Assembly (NCBI GenBank): GCA_003439945.1
Contig: QVRM01005378.1
Location: 854,001-918,000 of the forward strand
Direction of reading: 5' to 3'
Origin: Dermanyssus gallinae
Lineage: Eukaryota > Arthropoda > Arachnida > Mesostigmata > Dermanyssidae
Length of the DNA: 64,000 bases
Numbering within the stretch: position 1 is the first letter of the stretch; every line of letters starts with the position of its first letter. The notes beneath the pieces were generated by a model that saw only the letters and a program-made list of their open reading frames with translations, was not told the origin of the DNA and did no database searches. Position numbers and translations under genes: made by a program. Of this stretch, positions 25,279 to 35,300 are shown piece after piece.

Positions 25279-25604
25279 CATAACAACAACAGCAGCAACA
25301 TCAACATCAACAGCAACAGTAGCAACATCAACAACAACAGTAGCAACAACAACAACAACAATGGCAACAATAGCAGTAGCAACAACAACAACAATGGCAA
25401 CAATAGCAGTAGCAACAACTACAGAAACAACAACTACTACATCAACAGCCGCAGCAGTAGCAACAACTACGGAAACAACAACAACTACTACATCAACAGC
25501 CGCAGCAGTAGCAACATCACAACAACAACAACAACAATAATAACAGTAGCAACAACAACAATGGCAACAACTACTACATCAACAGCCGCAGCAGTAGCAA
25601 CATC

Positions 25605-25651
<47 letters not shown>

Positions 25652-25890
25652 AATAACAGTAGCAACAACAACTACAGAAACAACAACAATGGCAACAACA
25701 ACAACAGCAACAACTACTACTACTACTACTACTACTTCTACAGAAACAACAACAACTACAGAAACAACGACAACAATGGCAACAGCAGCAGTAGCAACAA
25801 CTACAGAAACAACAACAACAGGTACTACTACTACTACATTAACAGCCGCAGCAATAGCAACAACACAAACAACAACGGAAGCAACAACCT
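25279..25890. repeat. CAA/CAG domain with higher-order repeats
   Basis: About 600 bp of ACA/GCA units. A longer unit, ACTACTACATCAACAGCC plus GCAGCAGTAGCAACA, appears near 25433, 25487 and 25570 and in changed form near 25831, so segmental duplication acted on top of simple slippage. Confidence 0.92.
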
Positions 25891-26361
25891 CCAAAAGCAG
25901 AGCAACGACACCGCAGTGCAGCTTAATCGCCTGTTTGTCTGCCTGTTTGACGGCTGGTTGGCTGGCTCACACAGCTGTCAAGTGACTGTTGCAGGCGGTA
26001 GGTGTAATGATGCAGCGGTGAAACCACTATTCATTACTGTAACCACTCACGAAAACCGACCAGCCGACTTGGAAATATGACGCCGTTTGATTGCCGCGAG
26101 CATTGTGATTATGATTACCTGACAAAGTGTATCTGTCTGTTAGTTGTGTTTTGTGTGCTAATGCAGGCAGATGAGAGCACACATATGGACAACGCATGAA
26201 TAATATTTACCAGCGTGGCAAGAACATACAGTATCAGCGATCGATTGATCGAAACGCATTACAGGCGCTCTAATGGTGATGGCAATGGTGGTTATGCGAG
26301 GTGATCGCGCTAATCGAAGTAGTAGTAGTAGTTGTAGTGCGCCACGCAGCACGACAATCTG

Positions 26362-26730
<369 letters not shown>

Positions 26731-28153
26731 TTGCTGTTGTTGTTTCGAGCATTCAAAGTTGTTGTCCGCAGTAACAGCTGTCGCTGCTCCTGCAACAGTA
26801 TACTACTTGTTTTTTCTTTGTTCCGATCTTGTCAAAGTTACATTTAGACGCCTTTCATTTGCACCTTCCAATTCCTACACGCCGATTTTAGGTAATTACA
26901 GACTACCGTGCTTCCGATTTGACAGCTGTCATTATTATTGTTGACGTTATTGTTGTAGTTGTTTTTTGTGTTGTAGTTGTTACTGTTGCTGCTGCTGCTG
27001 TTGTTGTTGCCGTCGTTTATTCATGTTGTTGTTGTTGTTGTTGCTGCGAACATTTGGCAGGTACAACAAGAACGCCATATTGTCTGTGACCTGATATTGA
27101 CCTGATCCCTCTCATGCGAACGAGCTGCCATAATAGCACATGAGACGAGATGGAAGGAACAGGAAAAAAGAGCGCCATAGCGTATATGGGCAAGCGGCGC
27201 CGGGAGAACACAAAGGTACTGGGCGAGCAGAGAGGTTCGCATGTCTGGCATTATTACCACAGCCGCGTTTCTACTGTGTGCCTTTAGGGGCCTAACGTCT
27301 GATGGCGCGTTTGGCGGTAGGACAATCAGCTTCATTCATTCATACATTCAGCGCTACACATCGTGGTCTCTCACGAAAGAATAGCTTGGGACAGGGGGGC
27401 GAGAAGGGCAAGAGGAAAAACGATGGGAAGGGGGGGGGGGCGGAAGAAGCGTCCTTTATGCGACCCGGTTTCAGCTTCTTCGAAACTTCTGCGGCGGCCG
27501 CACACAATCCCTGCTGTTCTGCTGGCTCTGCTCGGCGGCTGTACTGGATGGAGCACGCAGTATGTTCGCACACAGAAACACCCAAACACAGCCGCAGCGA
27601 CCACGCCATTGCGTGCCGCCGAGACAGTCAACTGTTTCGTGCGTGCCACAGTGACTCGACGTTACGTTCGAGTGCCCTTTGCTTCAAGGAGGAGCGGTAC
27701 ACTTTACCACCACCACCACCAGCACAGTACAGTTACCACAGTTGTGTTGTTCTGCAGCCGTACCAATGGCGCTAGAGTTTCGCCACCACTACCTAGCTAT
27801 TATATATAAGACGTGTGTGAAATTCTGCGAACAACCTAATGGTTCTCGAGATATAAATCCGACGACTACGATGACTACGACGACGACAACAACAACAACA
27901 GATGACCATCAATGCCTCACACATATACAGCACATAGCGCACGATTCTCGTTCGTCGTACAGGTGATTGATCATACAGTTCATTATACATAATATGGTGG
28001 CTGGTACTCGCTGCATCGTTTCCGCCGCACACATGACATCCGCGTGCTTGGACACATAGACACATATCCAGACGCAGATACTAGAATCGGCTCGAGATCA
28101 CTCAAGCGGTCACATCGGACGAGCGAATTCCCCTACCAACATGACGACGAAGA
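26731..28153. other. GC-richer stretch open in many frames, no confirmed gene
   Basis: 27300-27800 is open in two plus and two minus frames at once (up to 157 codons) with a G-run at about 27431. Lack of stops reflects composition; no conserved motif is visible in any frame. Confidence 0.4.
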
Positions 28154-28290
28154 CAACAACAACAGCAATAGCAACAACAACAACAGCAACAGCAACAACA
28201 ACAACAGCAATAGCAACAACAACAACAGCAACAGCAACAGCAACAACAACAATAGCAGCAACAACAACAACAACAACAACAACAACAACT
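28154..28290. repeat. CAA/CAG tract
   Basis: ACA and GCA units in a roughly 30-bp higher-order pattern (AACAACAACAGCAATAGC and variants), ending in a pure CAA run. Confidence 0.92.
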
Positions 28291-28375
28291 GTTTAGTATG
28301 AAACGACGACGACGTGACGACCTTCTATGGTTGCTACGGTAGACAGGGGCTAGAAGCCGGGAGCAGCTTGACGGC

Positions 28376-28583
28376 ATTGATAGTCGAGCCCCGAGGTGTT
28401 GGCGTGGTGGGTGCATTCGCGCGCGACCCTTGCGATCGGACAAGACACATAGGTTCGATCGGCATGGGTTCAATCCCTGCCGTCGTCCGTTGCACACATG
28501 TAATGATGGGGCCTCTGCCTTACGAAGCAACGCGAAAGCTATTTGATCGACGGTTAGTGTTGGCTGAGAGTCAGCCTGAAAAA
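28376..28583 (+). mobile_element. tRNA-derived SINE, family 1, copy B
   Basis: This copy has the A-box TGGCGTGGTGGG, the B-box GGGTTCAATCCC, then CGTTGCACACATGTAATG, CTTACGAAGCAACGCGAAAG and TGGCTGAGAGTCAGCC. Perfect 8-bp direct repeats TTGACGGC (28368-28375 and 28584-28591) flank it, as expected for retrotransposition by LINE machinery. Confidence 0.75.
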
Positions 28584-29150
28584 TTGACGGCGCATATATA
28601 GGGTGAGGGACATTTCGGTTCGTCGTGCGTCTCGTATATATATATGCAGGAACAGGTCGATTGTTCATTAACTGCAACACTTATCTTTTTTATTTGAGTT
28701 GGTCACCCGCCATGGTATCATTTCACCTCAAATCTAGCGTTTTCGGCGAACTTGGCATCTACAAAAATTAGGCTTTTGTCGTCTCAACCACTGTACTTGG
28801 CCTTCACTAGTCAGCTTTCCGCCGACGACGATCTTGAGAAGAACGCTGAACGTGCTAGCGCTCCGAAAACCTGTCTTTCCGACTGTCTAGTGGAAAAATC
28901 TATCAATTATTATTATTATTACTTTTATTATTCTTATTAGGTTTACAAAGAACGACGTATTTTTCCATGGTGATACTTGACAACAGTCGAATAGATCGAT
29001 TGGTGTGTAAATTCTTAAGTTTATTTTCGCGTCTACCAAGCCGAACCCCGCCGAACCTCGAAATTACCAGTAAGCCGCCGTCAAGGTGTTTATCACCTGG
29101 CGCTTAATAGACGAATGGGTGCCCGAATTAGTACAATAGCATTTTGGCGA

Positions 29151-29204
29151 ACTCACGGCCCCAGAGGTGGCATAGGGAACTATGCCACCTCTGGGGCCGT
29201 GAGT
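29151..29204. other. Perfect 25-bp hairpin with 4-nt loop
   Basis: The left arm 29151-29175 (starting ACTCACGGCCCC) is the exact reverse complement of 29180-29204, with GGAA between. The stem is GC-rich and has no mismatch. No transposon ends or target-site duplications are obvious around it. Confidence 0.9.
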
Positions 29205-29658
29205 ATGTGTACGTCTGAAACCAAACGACCAAGCAGTAGTACCGCATATGGTAGAGGCCCACATGGAGCGTGTTATTGATGCACTGACTCCAAATAAACT
29301 TCTTTTTCCTCCGGGTCAAGCATACAACTGCTCACAGTCTGTCTAGCCATCTGTCAAGCAGAAAATCCACGGTTGTCATACAGTGTAGTACTAATATGCG
29401 TGCGACGGCGCGAAAGTCACGTAGCGTTTCTGTTGGCGACGTGATCTGAACGTTTAGTATTGTTACGTACAGTTTGTAACCAAAATAGCGAACAAACAAC
29501 TAAATGTCAAGTCGCCAGTGTTTGCTAGGGCCGAAGGCAAAAACGAGCGCGTGACGAGTTTAGATACTACAGAAAAGTGACAGGAATATATGAGTAGCAT
29601 AAACTGTTTTTGATTTGATACAGTGACAGCCTCTAACTCGCGATTAATCTTCTGAATC

Positions 29659-29691
<33 letters not shown>

Positions 29692-30066
29692 GGCCTTTTT
29701 CTTCAAAAGAAGCTGCGTGGGATATTGCAAATGATTGATGGTTAATTTAATGAGTTTACTGTGTTTACGCGACTAATCCAAGCCGTTACAAATGAGCTAC
29801 TTTAAACGTATTCATCAGCCGGCACTTACAGAAGTGAGGGCGCTCATTAGCACACGCATTAAACAGTGGGTGATTTTTTCATGCCACTACTGGGTTGATG
29901 AGTCAACCAACATTTTACACGTTTTATATAAGATTGCGTATTTAGGGTTTATCATACTCAATAAATAGGGACTCTAGAGGAAGATCAACACCCGTACAAC
30001 TAAGGCATTTAGACCATTCAGCGACTTCGGAGGCAGTTAAAGTCACGAACCCCGTACCGTTCAAAA

Positions 30067-30220
30067 TTAATAAGTAAAGTTTTCTAAGTAGTTCGTCCAA
30101 CTTTTATAGTCATCTTCTTGATGAGCAAAATAGAAGAATTTGAGTGCAGGGGGCGACTGATATCCTCTTCTCATATCCTCCTCTCGATGGGAACGAGGGC
30201 GACTTAATTCATCATCTGAA
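30067..30220 (-). CDS. Candidate terminal exon of unknown function
   Basis: An acceptor-like GAAACCTTCAG leads into about 50 codons with charged, protein-like composition (DDELSRPRSHREEDMRRGYQ), then ALKFFYFAHQEDDYKSWTNY and a stop soon after. The last part faintly resembles the final helix of PH domains (hydrophobic strand, acidic turn, conserved Trp), but this is weak. Confidence 0.2.
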
Positions 30221-30807
30221 GGTTTCGGCGAGTCGGTCGTGAATGAACAGTATAACAACAACGTTACAGTGGAGAATCTTGAGATATTCCCTGGTGTCGC
30301 TTACATTTTAGCTGTAATCTTGCCTAATAAGATACTATTGGTCGCTTTTTTGTCAGGTGTAAATATTTTCGAGCGTTATGAGGCAATTGCGAGAACTTTG
30401 GATAGGCTTTCACGATCTTGTAGTGCAGCTTGTTAGAAGTAACCTGTCACTCTCTGTGCGGTGCGGTGTATGTTGCTAACGTCATTTGCTAAACTCAAGT
30501 GTTGAGGCTGAACAAATGTGCAGATAGTTATGCATATTAATTGTGCAATAAGAAAGTAATTTGCATTCCGATTATAAGTACGGCTTGATGCTGTAGTTTA
30601 TGAGCTTTGTTAGCTAACTAAATAAATAGACTGGGTAAGAGGCTCCACAGTTCGGCAAGCATTGTGTAGGTCTTGTGCATCTTCAAGGAACGTTTGTAAC
30701 ATATCTTCTTGAGTTCGGCACTAGTGTAGCCTAGAGATCGACGACCCGTTATGTACATTTACTACATGGGCACATGACATTGTATTAAAAATAACATATA
30801 TATATAT

Positions 30808-31070
30808 ACAGGGTAGTTCAACAAGTTCTTAATATAAAAACCAATAATTTTCCAAATCTTGTTTTTAATTGTTTCTCATTCGATATACTCCCTGAGAAGC
30901 TCAATACACTTTTCCCACCGAGATTTCAGAGCATTTATAACTCTTAAGTAGAATTCCGCGTCTTTAGACTGAAAATTTGCATTGACAGCAGCCTTAACCT
31001 CTTCATTGTTGAAGGCGTACCCTATCACCATGATCGGATAAAATGGTGCATTACCATCCAACCCTTCTTA
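30808..31070 (-). pseudogene. Mariner-like transposase, C-terminal fragment
   Basis: The minus-strand frame ending at 30876 contains NNEEVKAAVNANFQSKDAEF, then RWEKCIELLREYIE and a stop. This is the characteristic end of mariner/SETMAR-type transposases (cut-and-paste DNA transposition at TA sites). The sequence after the stop runs to CAGGGTAGTTCAACAAG beside a TA array, which has the position and look of the terminal inverted repeat. Only about 45 conserved residues remain; the rest, including the catalytic DD34D region, is missing, cut off by the (TA)n array at 31070. Confidence 0.65.
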
Positions 31071-31084
31071 TATATATATATATA

Positions 31085-31917
31085 TATATTAATGTTCCCA
31101 CCCACATGCTCTCAGTTAAGTCCTGATTCTCATATCCGAAAAGTCTTTTGACTTTGTAGACTTTCTAGCTTCTCACAGTTCGTGCAAGGCAGCTCAGCTA
31201 TTTTCTTTACAGGTTTACGGCGCTTGCATCGCAGGGCTAACAAGATGTACCGCAGACACCTAGGATGGAATAGTTGCTACTACCTCAATGCGAGGACAGC
31301 AGTCGTTTTGAATTCTTGTGTGGCGGCTTCCCTCTACTCTGGAATTTCCTCAACAGATAGTGTGGTAACGGAAACGATTCAGTGGACTTACCGTCCGCGT
31401 TATTAGACGGCGAAAATAAAACCTTGGAACCCCCGATAAAAATTGCAGACGAATTAAACCATCACTTCGTCACATTAGTTAATTTGACGGTTGCTCAACT
31501 CGATAAGAGCAGAGATATGGTGGCCATACTTAATGAGGTATGGGAAAAGTGATAATGTATTTTCACTCTCTACAGTCTCTATTTCCGAGGTATCCTTCTT
31601 TGTCTTGGAGCCGAGGTGTCATGGTTGTGCCTGCAAAATTATTGACGCTAGCAGCTTAGTCGATTGCAGGATCTCTGACTACCACGTAAAATCGTTTGTT
31701 TATGTATGGCAGCTTCTCATCACAACATCAAGGTAGCAGCTTATCATCAGGTTAAAAAATAGATGTTAAGAACAGGGCTGGGCGGGTTTGTGTCGGAACC
31801 CGCCCAGCCAATCGGTAGCCGTTGATGATATCTCAAAGGTCATCTCGAAACTGGAGTTGGCCAGGCAGAATCAACATTTAGAGTCGATTAATTTCCTTTC
31901 GCCTGACCTCGCGTTGA
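31085..31917 (+). pseudogene. Decayed LINE, 5' half (Jockey/CR1-like), left of the Ty3 insertion
   Basis: Broken plus-strand frames resemble the region between endonuclease and reverse transcriptase of a non-LTR retrotransposon. The first is LRRLHRRANKMYRRHL (from about 31208). After a frame change near 31400 comes ENKTLEPPIKIADELNHHFV, matching the usual 'iAd.fN.yF' block. The segment 31553-31735 reads like the N-terminal RT domain (FSLSTVSISEVSFFVLE). Stops and frameshifts make it non-functional. The matching RT motif A continues beyond the Ty3 element at 37115, so both halves belong to one old copy. Confidence 0.6.
31776..31809. other. 13-bp inverted repeat inside LINE relic
   Basis: GGCTGGGCGGGTT (31776-31788) pairs exactly with 31797-31809 around an 8-nt loop. 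Confidence 0.8.
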
Positions 31918-31922
31918 CCCAC

Positions 31923-32296
31923 TAATATGTACGTGAACTGTACACACTCTGACCAGAGGACTTAGTCTATTGAACTTAGACTAGCCGAGTACGTAAGGAA
32001 TGAAGACACGATCGCCTGCTGTCACATGTAGAGTGGCTTGCTGACTCTCCGCGTCAGCTGTATTTATTGCCTCTCAGATTGTTCTCGAATGTGGTAGAAT
32101 CTATTCGGTCCGAGTAGACGCTTCTATCGAGTCCTCTAGACGTTTCTCGTACCTACTCGTACCTACTCTTTCCACTGCACGTCCGCCAGCACGTGGCGCC
32201 GAGCCGACAGCCGTGTGTCTACCTAAACATGCCTAGACACAACAGTGTAGCGTAGTGCCGACAGTCGTGTCTACCTGAATATGCCTAGACACAACA
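31923..32296 (-). repeat. 3' LTR of the Ty3/gypsy element
   Basis: The 3' LTR, 374 bp, matches the 5' LTR throughout by eye. It is preceded on the element strand by the polypurine tract and followed by the target-site duplication CCCAC. The same internal duplication of the terminus is present (compare 32203-32244 with 32257-32296). The AATAAATA motif lies at 32061-32068. Confidence 0.93.
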
Positions 32297-32309
32297 GTCC
32301 CCCACGCTA
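32297..32309 (-). other. Polypurine tract of the Ty3/gypsy element
   Basis: The element strand reads TAGCGTGGGGGAC directly against the 3' LTR. A short purine-rich run in this position primes plus-strand DNA synthesis in LTR elements. It is shorter than many, and the final C before the LTR is slightly unusual. Confidence 0.65.
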
Positions 32310-32356
32310 ACTATGAAATATGTAATAATGTATGTATGTAGTAGTAATACTTAGAT

Positions 32357-35300
32357 CTATGTACGGCGACGGCTTCGCCCAGCCATCTTTCGATAATCTA
32401 TTCTTGTTCTTGGTCGTAGAACTCTAGGCTCTTGTAACGGCGTCGACGTAATCGGATCCGCTGATGTAGCTGGCTCGGTAGAGAATTCTGCTTCCTCTTT
32501 TATAGACGGTGCTGGCGCCGGAGAAGTATTTGACCTAGCAGTAGAAGATGGTCCCGTGTCGGCAACCTCTGAATGTTTTGGCTGCTCGACGCCATGGTCG
32601 ACAGTACCGTCGAAATGCTTGAGCAATGTATAGCCTGTTTCCTTTTTTACGTCCGTCTTTCGGACTTGGTCGAAATGTCTCTTCACCGTGCCGAGATCGG
32701 GCGACTGCACTAGCATGTGCCTTCTTCCAAGTATCTGTACGACACTGGACACACACCACTTGTCTTTTTTTCTGTAGTCTCGGACTGCCACAGACTCCCC
32801 CACGCTGAATCGAGAGACCATCTCAGCTGGCTTCGTTGGTACTTGTCGCTTCTCTTTTAGCTGGGATATGCGATCACGAATCTGTCGTCCGAGGAATAAA
32901 TATGCGGGGCTTTTTCCCGTAGCTTCTGAAGGCTGGTTCCTGAGACGTTGAAGAAATGCGTTGAACTCTCTGGGTTTCTTTTCCGGCAATCCAACTTTCT
33001 TAAGACCTTTCTTTATAGTCTGTACTGCTCTTTCAGCTTGTCCGTTGGTTGCTGGGTGAAATGGTGCAGAACGGCAGTGTTCAATACCTCGTTCAGCCAG
33101 GAATGTCGTAAATTCATGACTGCAGAATCCGGTAGCATTATCCGAGACGAGCTGTAGGGGAAACCCGTAGCGTGCAAAACACTCGTCTAATTTTGCCATC
33201 GTAACCCGACTTGATGTAGAATTGACGCTGAAAACTTCTATCCATTTGGAGTATGCGTCAACGATAATCAGGTACCAACTACCGCCAATTGGTCCAGCGT
33301 GGTCGATATGAACTCGCTGCCACGGCCCGTTAGTCGGCTCCCAGGCATGTACTGCGCTTCGGGCCGGTTCGTTAGCTGTGCGCATGCATGTGGCACATTT
33401 ACGAGCCGTTTTCTCGATGTCCTGATCGATTCCCGGCCACCAGCAGTGTTGGCGGGCCACCGATTTCATCTTGACCATTCCGAAATGTCCAGAATGTAGG
33501 TCGTCGAGAATTGCTCTGCGCAAAGATGTCGGTATTACTATGCGATGTCCCCGGTACAGGCAACCGTCGACCACGGTGAACTCTGAACTGCTCACCTTAG
33601 CCAGCGTAGCCTTCGTTGATCGTCGTAGTTGATCGATGAATTCTGTCAAGGTTGCGTCCGCTTGGGTGGCCTCCTGTACCGCTGATGCGTTTACTGGAGC
33701 CAGCGAACAGTGAAACATGTCGGTGTCCGCCAAGCAAATTGCCGTAGGCAGGTCCTCCGATTTGCTTGGTAGTCGCGACAACGCGTCAGCATTGCCGTTG
33801 TCTTTCGACGGACGATACTCGATATCGAAATTGAACGCTTGTAGGAATATCGAGTAGTGTTGCAGTCTTGCTGTAGTTAGCGCGGGCAGCTTCGCAGACG
33901 GAGCAAAAATGCTCTTCAATGGTTTTGAATCAGTCACCAGAATAAAACGTCTGCCGAATAAGTAAAGTTGAAATTTCTGTACGCCCTCCTTGATTGCCAG
34001 CGCTTCGCGGTCAAGCTGAGTATACCGCTTTTCCGTCTCAGTGAGAGTCGCAGAGTGGTAGGCTATAGGCCTCTCCGTACCATCTGGAAGACGGTGTGAG
34101 AGCACCGCCGCGATTCCTACCGGTGAAGCGTCAGTAGCCAGCACAATCGTATGCTTTGGATCGAACATCATCAGTACGGTGTCCGACGCCAATAGTCTTT
34201 TTATGCTGTTAAATGCCTGGTGGCACTTCTCGTTCCACTCGAATACGGCATCCTGCTTGAGTAGTTGATACAGGGGAGACGCGATGTCCGCTAACTTCTC
34301 CACGAACGAGCCGTAGAATTGTACTAGCCCCAAGAACGATTTGAGCTCCGTAACGTTCTTTGGCACTGGAACTCCCTTTATCGCGGCAATCTTGCTTCTC
34401 GTTTTACCGACTCCTTTCTTGGACAACTGGAATCCGCAGTACTCGATCTCCGATTGTAAGAATTTGCTCTTTCCAACGTTTATCCGTAAATCGTTGTTGC
34501 TGAGTCGTTCTAGTAGTAATTTTAGTTGTTTCCGATGTTCCGCCACTGTCTTTGTAGCTAGAAGAATGTCATCGTAGAAAACTTGAACATTCGGAATGCC
34601 TGATATCACAGCTTCAATCTTCTGCTGCCAGATAAGCGGCGCATTCACGTATCCGAATGGCATTCGAGTCAGTTGAAATAGACCCAATGGTGTAGTAATC
34701 GTGAAGTATTTTCGGTGTTCCGGGTCGATTTCCACGTGCATGAATGCCGATGCAATGTCGATTTTTGAAAACACCGATACTTCACCCAGGCTGTCCAAAA
34801 TACCCTGCACGGTAGGCATCTTATACTCAAGCGGTTTAACTTGCTGGTTCAAACCAACCTTGAGGTCCGCGCAGATGCGTACTGAACCGTCGCTTTTAAT
34901 TACCGGAACAATTGGGTGCGCCCAGTCGGAGTGATCCACCTTCTGTAGGAGTCCTTTCTTCTCCATCGCCAGTAATTCTTTTTCGACGTTCTCGGCGAGG
35001 GCGTAGGGTATTCTCCTTGGTCTGAAATACACTGGCTTCGGCTGGTCCTTGAACTGGACTGTAAGTGCGTGTACTGCCGGTAGTGTGCCAATGCCCGGCG
35101 CAGTGAGTTTGGGGTATGCAGAAAGTATGTCACCAACCTCGCTTTCTACTCGATGAACTTCGAGGTGCCCCCAACTCAGCGCCTTCATCCAATCGCGACC
35201 GAATAACATTGGGAATTGAGGATCGTTGACTAGGTACAGCCGCAATAATTTTGTAATATTGCGGTACTTCGCGTGAACTTCCACGAAAGAGTGTGGTTTC

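Larger units (their letters stand above)
28592..30807. other. Mostly unique DNA
   Basis: Contains the perfect hairpin at 29151 and a TA array at 29662. Apart from the weak candidate exon at 30067, nothing gene-like. Confidence 0.45.

Noticed and set aside
25279..25890. CRISPR-like array of repeats and spacers
   Set aside because: The repeats are trinucleotide-derived with irregular spacing, in a eukaryotic context with no cas genes.
27302..27809. Overlapping frames of 157 and 148 codons (plus) and about 90 codons (minus)
   Set aside because: Several frames are open at once in a GC-richer stretch, pointing to composition; none shows a conserved block or splice-site support.
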